Shown: positions 1 to 7,228, numbered from the stretch's first letter. The stretch: DNA of 8,757 nt from Bacteroidales bacterium (GCA_020860885.1 JAJBTS010000436.1:1-8757), one strand, 5' to 3'. Program-made: numbers and translations. Notes: generated by a model not told the origin, from the letters alone.

Positions 1-25
1 CTTTTTTGTTATGATATTTATTTTA

Positions 26-964
26 TTAAGTCAATCGTATAGATCTTCCGATCCTTAAAGTTGTGGTAGGCTTTATATTGTTTAGCTTACATATTTTACT
101 TACCGTTGTTCCATGCCGCCGGGCAATAGCGCCCAAAGTATCATTCTTTCTTATTTTATAGTATTTGATTTTACTATTACCTTTTGCTGTATATTTATTG
201 GATTTAGACCCACTTGCTTTTCCTGATTTTGCTTTATTGAAGACATACATATCGTCTTTGATGCAAAAATCATTGAAATCTATTATTTCTCCGGGATTTA
301 TAGCCTGTCCTAAGAAACGGAATTCAAAATGCAGGTGAGCGCCTGTTGATCTTCCGGTATTGCCACCTAAAGCAATGGGTTCTCCGGCTTTAACGGTTTG
401 ATCCTGATCTACCAGGAATTTAGAGAGATGGCCGTATACAGTTTCCAAGCCATTGGGATGCCTTAAGACCAGATAATATCCATATCCACGACGTTCGTAA
501 CGTTTTACCCTTACCTTTCCGTCGAAAGCAGCGCGCACGATATCTCCGGTCTGAAGTTTAAAATCCGTTCCGTAATGAAATCGTCTTCTTCTGGGTCCGT
601 AATCAGAAGTCACTCTTCCTTCAATAGGCATTATAAATTCAGATACATCAATAGTAAACTGATCCGGGACTTTGACCTCGGAGTATGCTTTCACATATTC
701 AGTATCCCACATGTCATCATATAATTCATCTGCGACAGTATGGCCTTCCATCTTGAGAGCCATATTTAACAACATAGAGTCTACCGCTACCAACTCAAAA
801 CCGGAGCTGATATTATCTGCCATTAAATTGGGGTCTGATTCTAACTTTTGTATTTGAAATTCTTCCTTAGTGCTTTTTACATGATCCTGAGCATGAACAG
901 TTGTAAAAGAAATAGCTATACCGGCAAGTCCTAAAACAGCTATTTTTCCAAATTTGTTAATCAT
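26..964 (-). CDS. Secreted M23 family metallopeptidase with C-terminal LysM domain
   Basis: This is a likely periplasmic peptidoglycan hydrolase or a regulator of one. The 312-residue precursor begins with a signal peptide (1-25; hydrophobic IAVLGLAGIAISF, cleavage likely after VHA). A region of about 85 residues without recognised motifs follows. The M23 domain (about 110-225) has all metal and catalytic residues: HYGTD (His130, Asp134), GHL (His179) and HLHFE (His210, His212). An active endopeptidase is therefore expected, cutting peptide cross-links, although substrate and bond are not visible. A Lys/Ser/Gly-rich basic linker (about 243-266) leads to one LysM domain (about 267-312, YYKIRKNDTLGAIARRHGTT) that binds glycan. 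LysM-M23 arrangements occur both in true hydrolases and in activator proteins such as EnvC/NlpD, but those lack the metal ligands. The ATG start is 22 nt after the ndk stop. Confidence 0.92.
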   Translation of the reverse strand: MINKFGKIAVLGLAGIAISFTTVHAQDHVKSTKEEFQIQKLESDPNLMADNISSGFELVAVDSMLLNMALKMEGHTVADELYDDMWDTEYVKAYSEVKVPDQFTIDVSEFIMPIEGRVTSDYGPRRRRFHYGTDFKLQTGDIVRAAFDGKVRVKRYERRGYGYYLVLRHPNGLETVYGHLSKFLVDQDQTVKAGEPIALGGNTGRSTGAHLHFEFRFLGQAINPGEIIDFNDFCIKDDMYVFNKAKSGKASGSKSNKYTAKGNSKIKYYKIRKNDTLGAIARRHGTTVSKICKLNNIKPTTTLRIGRSIRLT

Positions 965-986
965 TCTTTTCGTTCTTCAATTGTTT

Positions 987-1451
987 TTAGATTTCATCAT
1001 TTGCATAAAGATTAGATAACAACACCGGATCATATGAAAATAATTCATCGTCGTTAAAAAATCTTTTTAGTTCAACAGTTGCTGTTTCGATTGAGTCCGA
1101 AGCATGTACAATATTCTCCTGAACACTGACACTGTAATCTCCTCTTATTGTTCCGGGCAATGCATTTCGTCCATTCGTAGCACCAATCATAGTTCTAACG
1201 ACAGATACCGCATCCACTCCTTTCCAACAACAGATAACAACCGGTGTAGTATTCATAGAATCCTTTAACCTTTGAAAAAAAGGTTTATCTTTTTGATGTG
1301 TATAGTGTTCACTTAAAACTTCATCCGACAACCATGCCATTTTCATCCCCGCAAGGATGAGGCCTTTCTGTTCAAACCGGCTGATTACTTCTCCAATCAA
1401 GCCTCTTTGAAGCGTACATGGTTTTAGAATCACTAAAGTTTTTTCCATCAT
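987..1451 (-). CDS. ndk: Nucleoside diphosphate kinase
   Basis: Ndk transfers the gamma phosphate of ATP to other NDPs through a phosphohistidine and supplies (d)NTPs in the cytoplasm. The 154-residue product has all expected active-site positions, offset by two from human Nm23: Lys10 (VILKP), Tyr50, Phe58, Arg86, Thr92, Arg103, Asn113 and the catalytic His116 in NIVHASDS. Length is slightly above the common 135-150 residues, as in other Bacteroidales. Two consecutive ATG codons open the frame; the first aligns with the usual start (MLEKT-type), so it is chosen, though the second would also work. It lies 88 nt after rodA behind a candidate promoter, and 22 nt before the peptidase gene, with which it may be co-transcribed. 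Confidence 0.97.
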   Translation of the reverse strand: MMEKTLVILKPCTLQRGLIGEVISRFEQKGLILAGMKMAWLSDEVLSEHYTHQKDKPFFQRLKDSMNTTPVVICCWKGVDAVSVVRTMIGATNGRNALPGTIRGDYSVSVQENIVHASDSIETATVELKRFFNDDELFSYDPVLLSNLYANDEI

Positions 1452-1466
1452 TTAATTTTACAGCCA

Positions 1467-1498
1467 CAAAGGAAATAAATTTTACGGTTAAAAACAAA
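1467..1498 (-). promoter_or_regulatory. Candidate Bacteroidota-type promoter for ndk and the M23 gene
   Basis: Read on the minus strand, TTTG (1498-1495) is followed by a 20-nt spacer and TTCCTTTG (1474-1467). This resembles the Bacteroidota primary sigma pattern of -33 TTTG and -7 TAnnTTTG, with one mismatch (TT instead of TA) and nearly the usual spacing. Transcription would begin close to 1460, leaving a short A/T-rich leader before the ndk ATG at 1451. It lies in the only gap longer than 25 nt in the window, which supports a separate ndk transcript. The match is short and could occur by chance. Confidence 0.4.
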
Positions 1499-1503
1499 TA
1501 ATT

Positions 1504-1517
1504 AACATATTAATGTT
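1504..1517 (-). repeat. Weak inverted repeat after rodA, possible inefficient terminator
   Basis: On the minus strand AACAT, a 4-nt TAAT loop and ATGTT form a 5-bp A/T-rich stem 22 nt after the rodA stop, with a T-rich stretch (TTATTTGTTTTT) downstream. The stem is too short and weak to be a convincing intrinsic terminator; it may have no function, or may slow transcription ahead of the candidate ndk promoter. Confidence 0.2.
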
Positions 1518-1539
1518 GAACAAATTGTACTACATAATG

Positions 1540-2997
1540 TTACAATCTGTCGTTTCTGGCACCGTCTAAACGCAGGAAAATAAACAGAAGAATAGTAAAT
1601 GCCCATAAGGAGGAACCGCCATAACTAAAGAAAGGAAGCGGTATGCCAATTACCGGTGTAATGCCGATCACCATACCTATATTAACAGTTAAATGGAAGA
1701 ATATAATACTCGCTACGCTGTAGCCATACACCCGGTTAAATGTTGATCTCTGTCGCTCTGCCAGATAGATTAACCGAAGGATAAGTATCAGGAACAAGAG
1801 TAAGACCACACTGGCTCCTACAAATCCTTTCTCTTCTCCGATGGTACAAAATATGAAATCGGTATCCTGTTCAGGAACATATTTCAGTTTGGTTTGTGTT
1901 CCATTTAGGAATCCTTTTCCGGTCAGACCACCCGATCCGATTGCAATCTTCGACTGATTAACATTATACCCTGCATCACTCGGATCATCTATAGTTCCTA
2001 AAGTAACCTGGATCCTTATCCTCTGATGAGGCTCCAGAACCTCATCGAAAACATAGTCTACCGAATATAAGAACACAACCGAAGCAAGCGCAAAAACAGC
2101 GGCCCAAAGGTAAGTAGAAGCCCGGTAATTCAAAAAAAGATACAACAAATACAGGACAACAAGAACGACAGCGCCTCCCGCTACCCAGCACAAATTAAAC
2201 GGAAAGAAGGAATATATTCCTCCGGAAATCGCTCCTACAACCAACAATCCGATTACAATATACTTCGCATGATGCCTCCCCTTCCTGTAATTATAAAGAA
2301 TGATCAGCATGAAAATTAGGATAGAAATAAGGACGAGGAATATTCCGACGGGAGTATTTCCGGCCCACACATCTTCTCCAAACCGGATAGCTAAAACAAA
2401 AAACAAGATGGCTGCAAACCCCGAAAATAAAATAGCTCCGGGCATTCCCTCCCTGTACAAAACCAGGAAGAAAGCCAAAAAAACCAAAGCAGAACCCGTC
2501 TCTTTCTGCAAAAGGATTAATATCATAGGGAGTATGATAATCCCAAAAATCAGAAGGGTTCTTTTCCAGTGAGTTATATCAAATTTATAGAGACTTAAGA
2601 CCCGCGCCAGAACCAGAGCTGTTGCAAACTTTGCAAATTCTGCCGGTTGAACCTGAAGAACCCCCGGAACAATAACCAGCCACGATCGCGAACCTTTAAT
2701 CTCCGGCGCTAAAAAGATAGTGGCAATTAAGAGAAGAATGACGAGAGCGTAAATCCAGACGGAAAACAGTTCATACCAGTCTTTTTCTATTAGAAGGAGA
2801 GAGAAACCAATGAGCAGGGAAGATCCGATCCAGAGTAGCTGCATACCTGTACGGGTCGACAGGTCAAACATTCCGGGCTGATCAAAATCGTAGGTAGAAG
2901 TATAAATACTAAACCATCCCCCTATAACTAAAATAAGGTAAAGGGCGATCGTCCACCAGTCGACTGTATTCCATATACTAATTTTTCTGTAAGACAC
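1540..2997 (-). CDS. rodA: SEDS peptidoglycan glycosyltransferase RodA
   Basis: RodA polymerises lipid II into glycan strands and works as a complex with PBP2. The 485-residue polytopic protein carries the SEDS signatures KGSRSWLVIVPG and VQPAEFAK (about 101-123), QSKIAIGSGGLTGKGF (348-363), YVPEQDTDFIF (373-383; Asp380 is the invariant catalytic-region Asp) and the C-terminal VIGIPLPFFSYGGSS (449-463). It is about 115 residues longer than E. coli RodA; the excess lies between about 185 and 320 and is made of several hydrophobic segments. That appears typical of Bacteroidota from memory. The GTG start lies inside the end of mrdA, and an in-frame TAG four codons upstream excludes an earlier start. 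The N-terminus (SIWNTVDWWTIALYLIL) matches Bacteroidales homologues. FtsW is less likely because of the partner mrdA. Confidence 0.96.
   Translation of the reverse strand: MSYRKISIWNTVDWWTIALYLILVIGGWFSIYTSTYDFDQPGMFDLSTRTGMQLLWIGSSLLIGFSLLLIEKDWYELFSVWIYALVILLLIATIFLAPEIKGSRSWLVIVPGVLQVQPAEFAKFATALVLARVLSLYKFDITHWKRTLLIFGIIILPMILILLQKETGSALVFLAFFLVLYREGMPGAILFSGFAAILFFVLAIRFGEDVWAGNTPVGIFLVLISILIFMLIILYNYRKGRHHAKYIVIGLLVVGAISGGIYSFFPFNLCWVAGGAVVLVVLYLLYLFLNYRASTYLWAAVFALASVVFLYSVDYVFDEVLEPHQRIRIQVTLGTIDDPSDAGYNVNQSKIAIGSGGLTGKGFLNGTQTKLKYVPEQDTDFIFCTIGEEKGFVGASVVLLLFLILILRLIYLAERQRSTFNRVYGYSVASIIFFHLTVNIGMVIGITPVIGIPLPFFSYGGSSLWAFTILLFIFLRLDGARNDRL
2978..2997 (-). other. mrdA/rodA 20-nt coding overlap
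   Basis: The GTG start of rodA lies 20 nt upstream of the mrdA TAG stop in another frame. An in-frame TAG four codons upstream of the GTG limits the start on that side, and the RodA N-terminus aligns from this codon. The overlap suggests coupled synthesis of the polymerase/transpeptidase pair. Confidence 0.75.
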
Positions 2998-4846
2998 TTC
3001 GTAAAACTACAGAATTTTTCATATTATTTTCAATCCATTTATCTTCTTCGGGGATTTCCCCTTTCAGGTATTTCTGAATCATGAGCCTACCCATCGGAAC
3101 AGCATAATAAGCGCCGAAGCCACCGTTTTCCACAAAAACCATGACTGCAACTTTCGGATCTTCCATAGGAGCGAATGCCATAAAAATAGAGTGGTCCCGT
3201 CCGCTGTTCTGAGCCGTCCCTGTTTTACCACAAACAGCTATATCCGGGATATTAGCCGCTCTACAGGTACCTCCGGTTACAGCCATACGCATACCTTCAA
3301 CTATGGGATTGTAGTGTTTCGAATCGATCCCGGTATAACGAGGCTTCGTATACTTCTCGTCCAACGGAGTATCTCTGATCTCTTTTACCACATGAGGGGT
3401 GTAAAAAAATCCGCGGTTAGCTATGGTTGCCGACAAATTACATATTTGTATAGGAGAAAGAGTTACTTCTCCCTGTCCTATAGCAATAGAAATTACTGTC
3501 ATCGCTTTCCACCACGGACGTCCGTTTGCATCCCGGTGCCACTTATCGTAATACTGGCTATTCGGTATCATGCCTCGTTTTTCTCCGGGCATATCGACTC
3601 CTAATGGATACCCAAAACCCTGAGCTACCATATAATCCCGCCATTTATCCATAGCGTTTTGAATGGATCCGTATTTTTTATTTTCCAACATTGCTTTTAA
3701 GCCCCAGGAAAAATAAGAGTTGCAACTGGTTCCAATAGCAGGAGCCAACGCTATATGAGACGCATGTCCATGACATTTCGGGCGACCTCCTCCCGGAGGA
3801 AATCCGCCGTAACAACTATAAACAGTATTTGGAGTAATAATATTCTCCTGAAGGAAAGTTAATGCCTGAGCCGTCTTGAAAGTAGATCCCGGCGGATAAG
3901 TCCCATTCATTGCCCTGTTTATCAAAGGCATATAAGGATCTTTTGCCAGTTCCGAAAAAGTTTTGCTGAATTGCCGGCCAACAAGGGAAGACGGATCGTA
4001 AGTGGGAGAAGAAACCATACAAAGGATCTCACCGGTTTTAGGCTCAATCATGATTATGGTACCTAACTTATTTTTCATCAGCTCTTCTCCATACGCCTGC
4101 AAGTCCATATCGATAGAAAGAGTAAGATCTTTCCCGGAAACAGGAGCTACGTCATGAATACCTTCTTCGTACTTACCTTTAATACGGCCATGAGCGTCGC
4201 GCAAAAGGATCTCAACACCTTTCTCTCCTCTCAAGTATTCTTCATAAGATTTTTCTATTCCTGTTTTTCCTATACAATCCCCCCTCATGTAATAATTATC
4301 ATCCGACATATTCTGCTTGTCCACTTCAGCAATATAGCCTAATACATGCGCTGCATTCGGATAATTGTATTCCCTTACTGTTCTGTTTTGAATATAAAAT
4401 CCCGGAAATTTATAGATAGATTCCTGAAGAATACCATATTCTTTATTTCCCAGTTGGGTTAAAAATGTTTGCGGAGTGTAAGAAGAATAACCCGGATTTA
4501 ATTTCCTGTTTTTGATGTCCTGCATTCTTTTTCTGAAAGTCTCCATATCAATATTTACAGCGTTGCAGAAAGCCAATGTATCGAATGGCTGGGTCTCGCG
4601 CATTACGACCATTACTTCATAGGTCGGCTGATTGTATACCAAAAGGTTGCCGTTACGGTCATACATAACACCCCGGGAAGGATATTGAGTTTTTTTAAGA
4701 AATGCATTGCTATCTGCCCAATCCTTATAATCAGGGCTAAGTACCTGCAACCTGAACAATTGAAATAAATAGATCAGGACAACTACGCAGATGAATCCGA
4801 CTAAAAAAGCCTTACGGGATTCCGGATTGAAATTTTTATTTTTCAC
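2978..4846 (-). CDS. mrdA: Peptidoglycan DD-transpeptidase PBP2 (elongasome class B PBP)
   Basis: PBP2 cross-links new glycan strands made by RodA during lateral wall growth. The 622-residue protein has a cytoplasmic tail, one membrane anchor (about 13-32), the pedestal/dimerisation domain (about 50-215, including YPSRGVMYDRNGNLLVYNQP and GIEKSYEEYLRG at 196-207) and a C-terminal transpeptidase domain. Its three active-site motifs are complete: STFK (catalytic Ser321, Lys324), SCN (374-376) and KTGT (541-544). Next to them Cys345, Cys358, His361/His364 and Cys375 form a possible metal site. The start is a GTG overlapping the mreD TGA by 4 nt. An in-frame stop lies seven codons upstream and the next Met is residue 61, so GTG is best. 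It overlaps rodA by 20 nt. The rodA pairing distinguishes it from division PBP3 (FtsI). Confidence 0.97.
   Translation of the reverse strand: MKNKNFNPESRKAFLVGFICVVVLIYLFQLFRLQVLSPDYKDWADSNAFLKKTQYPSRGVMYDRNGNLLVYNQPTYEVMVVMRETQPFDTLAFCNAVNIDMETFRKRMQDIKNRKLNPGYSSYTPQTFLTQLGNKEYGILQESIYKFPGFYIQNRTVREYNYPNAAHVLGYIAEVDKQNMSDDNYYMRGDCIGKTGIEKSYEEYLRGEKGVEILLRDAHGRIKGKYEEGIHDVAPVSGKDLTLSIDMDLQAYGEELMKNKLGTIIMIEPKTGEILCMVSSPTYDPSSLVGRQFSKTFSELAKDPYMPLINRAMNGTYPPGSTFKTAQALTFLQENIITPNTVYSCYGGFPPGGGRPKCHGHASHIALAPAIGTSCNSYFSWGLKAMLENKKYGSIQNAMDKWRDYMVAQGFGYPLGVDMPGEKRGMIPNSQYYDKWHRDANGRPWWKAMTVISIAIGQGEVTLSPIQICNLSATIANRGFFYTPHVVKEIRDTPLDEKYTKPRYTGIDSKHYNPIVEGMRMAVTGGTCRAANIPDIAVCGKTGTAQNSGRDHSIFMAFAPMEDPKVAVMVFVENGGFGAYYAVPMGRLMIQKYLKGEIPEEDKWIENNMKNSVVLRSVLQKN
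4843..4846 (-). other. mreD/mrdA GTGA stop-start overlap
   Basis: The GTG start of mrdA (4846-4844) and the TGA stop of mreD (4845-4843) share bases. No Shine-Dalgarno-like sequence is seen in the 20 nt upstream, so coupled re-initiation is likely and would keep MreD and PBP2 output linked. Confidence 0.8.
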
Positions 4847-5355
4847 TTTTTGAATGAACCTAAATTAATGCTTTCAAATGCAAAGATAAGAAACATAGTA
4901 AGAATAAAACTTCCAACAATTCGTAATATAAGATTTACAGGGTCAAACAAAGACAATGATTCTATGGAAAACAACAGGATATGATGAATCAAGACAACAA
5001 ACCCCGCATACCGTAAAAACAAGCTGTATCCAAAAGAACTAAAAGAAGGAAGTACAGACTCGAACATATCTCTCGGCGTAAATATCTTTAAAAGATAATA
5101 TCTCATAAAACCGGCTACCACGGTAGCCAACATATGCATACCTAACGTATAACTGAAAACATCTATCAAAAGACCGGTTAAAGCGGCAATAACCACAACT
5201 ACATTCCGGTTCATATCTACCGGCAGTTTAAGGATCAGATAAATGTACAGGAGTGGAGTGGCATAACCAAAAAGATGAATCTTATTGAACAACCAGACCT
5301 GTAAAAAGAATAACAGAACAAACAATAATATCAACTTCAACCAGGTATTTCCCAT
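4843..5355 (-). CDS. mreD: Rod shape-determining protein MreD
   Basis: MreD is a small integral membrane partner of MreC in the elongasome. The 170-residue product is very hydrophobic, with about five or six predicted membrane segments: near 6-24, 30-45, 50-70, 72-92, 105-127 and 138-162. The segment GLLIDVFSYTLGMHMLA (61-77) matches the most recognisable MreD region, with a conserved Asp (Asp65) ahead of a Gly-rich turn. Primary conservation in the family is low, so the call also leans on position between mreC and mrdA and on size (usually 160-175 residues). The ATG start follows the mreC stop by 1 nt with a modest purine run (AGAAAG) upstream. The TGA stop overlaps the GTG start of mrdA, which suggests translational coupling. 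Confidence 0.93.
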   Translation of the reverse strand: MGNTWLKLILLFVLLFFLQVWLFNKIHLFGYATPLLYIYLILKLPVDMNRNVVVVIAALTGLLIDVFSYTLGMHMLATVVAGFMRYYLLKIFTPRDMFESVLPSFSSFGYSLFLRYAGFVVLIHHILLFSIESLSLFDPVNLILRIVGSFILTMFLIFAFESINLGSFKK

Positions 5356-5356
5356 T

Positions 5357-6202
5357 TTACTTTCTGATATTTCTTAGCAAATTGTTTTGTTCTTCTTTGT
5401 AACTATTCTCTATGATCATTACTTCTGTTAATGTACTAAAATCGGCAAATAATTGTACAAGGGCAGAATTGTAGTTGTCGTTTTTCTGCTTCCGGGAATC
5501 GACGATAGTACCTACAGGCAATCCTTCCGGGAAAAAAGCGGAATAACCGCTGGTTACTATTGTATCTCCTATTTCAAATTCCGCATGACTGGGTAAATTT
5601 TCAAGATAAGTATATTGAAAATCTTTACCGTCCCAAACAAGAGGACCGAAATAATTTTTATCTTTCAGTTTACAATTGAGTTGAAATTTCGGATTTAATA
5701 CGGAAATAGCAATGGAATAATGGGGAGATACATTCATAATAACACCTACGATTCCATTAGGAGCCATTACTCCCATATCCGGCTTTATTCCATCTTCAGA
5801 ACCTTTATTTAATTGAATATAGTTTTCTGTTCCTGAAATATTATTATAAACAACTCTGGCAGGTATAAAATTGTAAACCAGAGCACTCGAAGAGTCTATT
5901 TCAATAGATTCCGTCTGAGTGGTATTATTTAATAATTCTATAGTTCTTTTATAGAAATACACTTCATTTTCCAGATCCGATATTTTTTTCAGTAAATCCG
6001 CATTTTCAGTATTCAGGTTCATGTAAGACTGAATACCACTGGAAACGGCGTGAATCCGCCCTGTGATTTCGTGGGCTACCGACAGATATTTACTTCGTTG
6101 ATATTGATTATTTTTTACAATCAGTAAGACAGACAGAAAAACCAATAATAAGAACAGCAGCCAATGTACATTTTTCTGAATAAAGTTAAATAATTCTCTC
6201 AA
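5357..6202 (-). CDS. mreC: Rod shape-determining protein MreC
   Basis: MreC is a bitopic membrane protein that links cytoplasmic MreB to the periplasmic synthases and activates PBP2-RodA. The 281-residue protein has a short cytoplasmic N-terminus, one membrane segment (about 13-29, WLLFLLLVFLSVLLIV), a predicted coiled coil (about 63-95, LLKKISDLENEV region) and the tandem beta-barrel domain (about 110-265). That domain shows NKGSEDGIKPDMGV (132-145), GIVGVI (150-155) and GYSAFFPEGLPVGTI (219-233), all typical of the family. The start is a TTG touching the mreB TAA. No upstream start is possible in this frame, and the next Met is residue 61, beyond the membrane helix, so TTG is strongly preferred. 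It ends 1 nt before mreD. Confidence 0.95.
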   Translation of the reverse strand: MRELFNFIQKNVHWLLFLLLVFLSVLLIVKNNQYQRSKYLSVAHEITGRIHAVSSGIQSYMNLNTENADLLKKISDLENEVYFYKRTIELLNNTTQTESIEIDSSSALVYNFIPARVVYNNISGTENYIQLNKGSEDGIKPDMGVMAPNGIVGVIMNVSPHYSIAISVLNPKFQLNCKLKDKNYFGPLVWDGKDFQYTYLENLPSHAEFEIGDTIVTSGYSAFFPEGLPVGTIVDSRKQKNDNYNSALVQLFADFSTLTEVMIIENSYKEEQNNLLRNIRK

Positions 6203-6205
6203 TTA
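6200..6205 (-). other. mreB/mreC zero-gap junction TAA-TTG in one frame
   Basis: The mreB stop TAA (6205-6203) is directly followed by the mreC start TTG (6202-6200) with no nucleotide between and no change of frame. No purine-rich ribosome binding site precedes it; the mRNA there reads TCCTCCTTAGA. A terminating ribosome re-initiating at the next codon is the simplest explanation for mreC translation. Confidence 0.75.
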
Positions 6206-7222
6206 TCTAAGGAGGAATTTAAATTTATGTACATTTTTCAGTGCAACCCCTGTTCCTATTGCCACTGCATGCAAAGGATCATCAGCGATATGGCATGGAA
6301 TATTAATTTTATCCTGTAACCGTTTGTCAAGACCTTTCAGCAATGCTCCTCCACCGGCCAGGTAAATACCATTCCGAACGATATCCGCATACAATTCAGG
6401 AGGGGTATTTTCCAAAGCGTTCAGAACAGCCATTTCTATTTTTGAGATTGATTTATCCAGGCAATGCGCTACTTCCTGATAAGAGACAGGCACTTCCATG
6501 GGTAAAGCCGTCATACGGTTCGGACCAAATACCACATAATCTTCCGGGGGATCTTCCAGGTTTACCAAAGCCGATCCGACATTCATTTTGATTAATTCGG
6601 CCGTACGTTCTCCGACTTTCATATTGTGTTGGCGCCCCATGTATTCCAGAATATCAGCCGTAAGGTCATCTCCCGCAATCCGGATCGATTTATTGGAAAC
6701 AATACCACCTAAAGAGATAATTGCAATCTCGGTAGTACCTCCGCCTATATCCACGATCATATTTCCTTCGGGAGCCTCCACATCGAGGCCAATACCTATG
6801 GCTGCAGCCATGGGCTCGTAAATCATATATACATCACGTCCGCCTGCATGTTCTGCAGAGTCACGGACCGCCCGCATTTCAACTTCCGTACTACCCGACG
6901 GAATACAAACGACAATTCTTAAAGAAGTAGGGAAAAGACGATTTTTGTTGTTTATCATCTTGATCATGCCCCGAATCATCAATTCCGCGGCAGCAAAATC
7001 AGCAATAACTCCATCACGGAGCGGCCTTACTATTTTTATGTTGGCATGAGTTTTTCCATGCATTCTTTGAGCTTCCGTACCTATAGCCAATAATTTATCC
7101 GTCCGATTATCCAAAGCTACAACGGAAGGCTCATCTACCACAATCTTACCATTTTGAATAATAATGGTATTCGCGGTACCCAAATCCATTGCTATTTCTT
7201 GCGTCAAAGAAAATAATCCCAT
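6203..7222 (-). CDS. mreB: Rod shape-determining protein MreB (bacterial actin)
   Basis: This 339-residue actin-like ATPase forms membrane-bound filaments that orient the elongasome. Visible actin-fold motifs are phosphate-1 DLGTANT (13-19), the Glu of YEPMAAAIG (Glu136, the expected catalytic position), phosphate-2 DIGGGTTE (158-165) and the adenosine motif LAGGGALLKGL (288-298). The short N-terminus MGLFSLT could serve as a membrane-binding amphipathic stretch, which is an inference. Length matches the family (about 335-350). The start is an ATG 6 nt after the purH stop, with only an A-rich GAAAAA before it, as is usual in Bacteroidota. The TAA stop is followed directly, in the same frame, by the TTG start of mreC. 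The position at the head of mreC-mreD-mrdA-rodA separates it from DnaK/FtsA-type relatives. Confidence 0.98.
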   Translation of the reverse strand: MGLFSLTQEIAMDLGTANTIIIQNGKIVVDEPSVVALDNRTDKLLAIGTEAQRMHGKTHANIKIVRPLRDGVIADFAAAELMIRGMIKMINNKNRLFPTSLRIVVCIPSGSTEVEMRAVRDSAEHAGGRDVYMIYEPMAAAIGIGLDVEAPEGNMIVDIGGGTTEIAIISLGGIVSNKSIRIAGDDLTADILEYMGRQHNMKVGERTAELIKMNVGSALVNLEDPPEDYVVFGPNRMTALPMEVPVSYQEVAHCLDKSISKIEMAVLNALENTPPELYADIVRNGIYLAGGGALLKGLDKRLQDKINIPCHIADDPLHAVAIGTGVALKNVHKFKFLLR

Positions 7223-7228
7223 TTTTTC

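Noticed and set aside
1..25. Possible terminator after the M23 gene
   Set aside because: The 25 visible bases show no stem; the T-run at 2-7 is on the plus strand, so it reads as A in the transcript.
2300..2572. 90-codon plus-strand frame inside rodA
   Set aside because: It is antisense to conserved membrane segments of RodA; its Lys/Ile-rich translation is typical of the complement of hydrophobic codons.
3191..3604. 137-codon open frame on the plus strand inside mrdA
   Set aside because: It is antisense to the conserved transpeptidase domain, has no recognisable motif, and its composition is that of a mirror frame.
4881..4888. TATCTTTG on the minus strand (perfect TAnnTTTG) about 35 nt upstream of the mrdA start
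   Set aside because: There is no TTTG at the right upstream spacing. Another perfect match (TAAATTTG, 2587-2580) occurs inside rodA, so such hits are expected by chance in A/T-rich DNA.
6209..6216. AAGGAGGA on the plus strand, a perfect Shine-Dalgarno-like string
   Set aside because: There is no plus-strand gene to serve. On the mRNA it reads TCCTCCTT, which encodes Leu-Leu at the mreB C-terminus and cannot pair with the anti-Shine-Dalgarno sequence.
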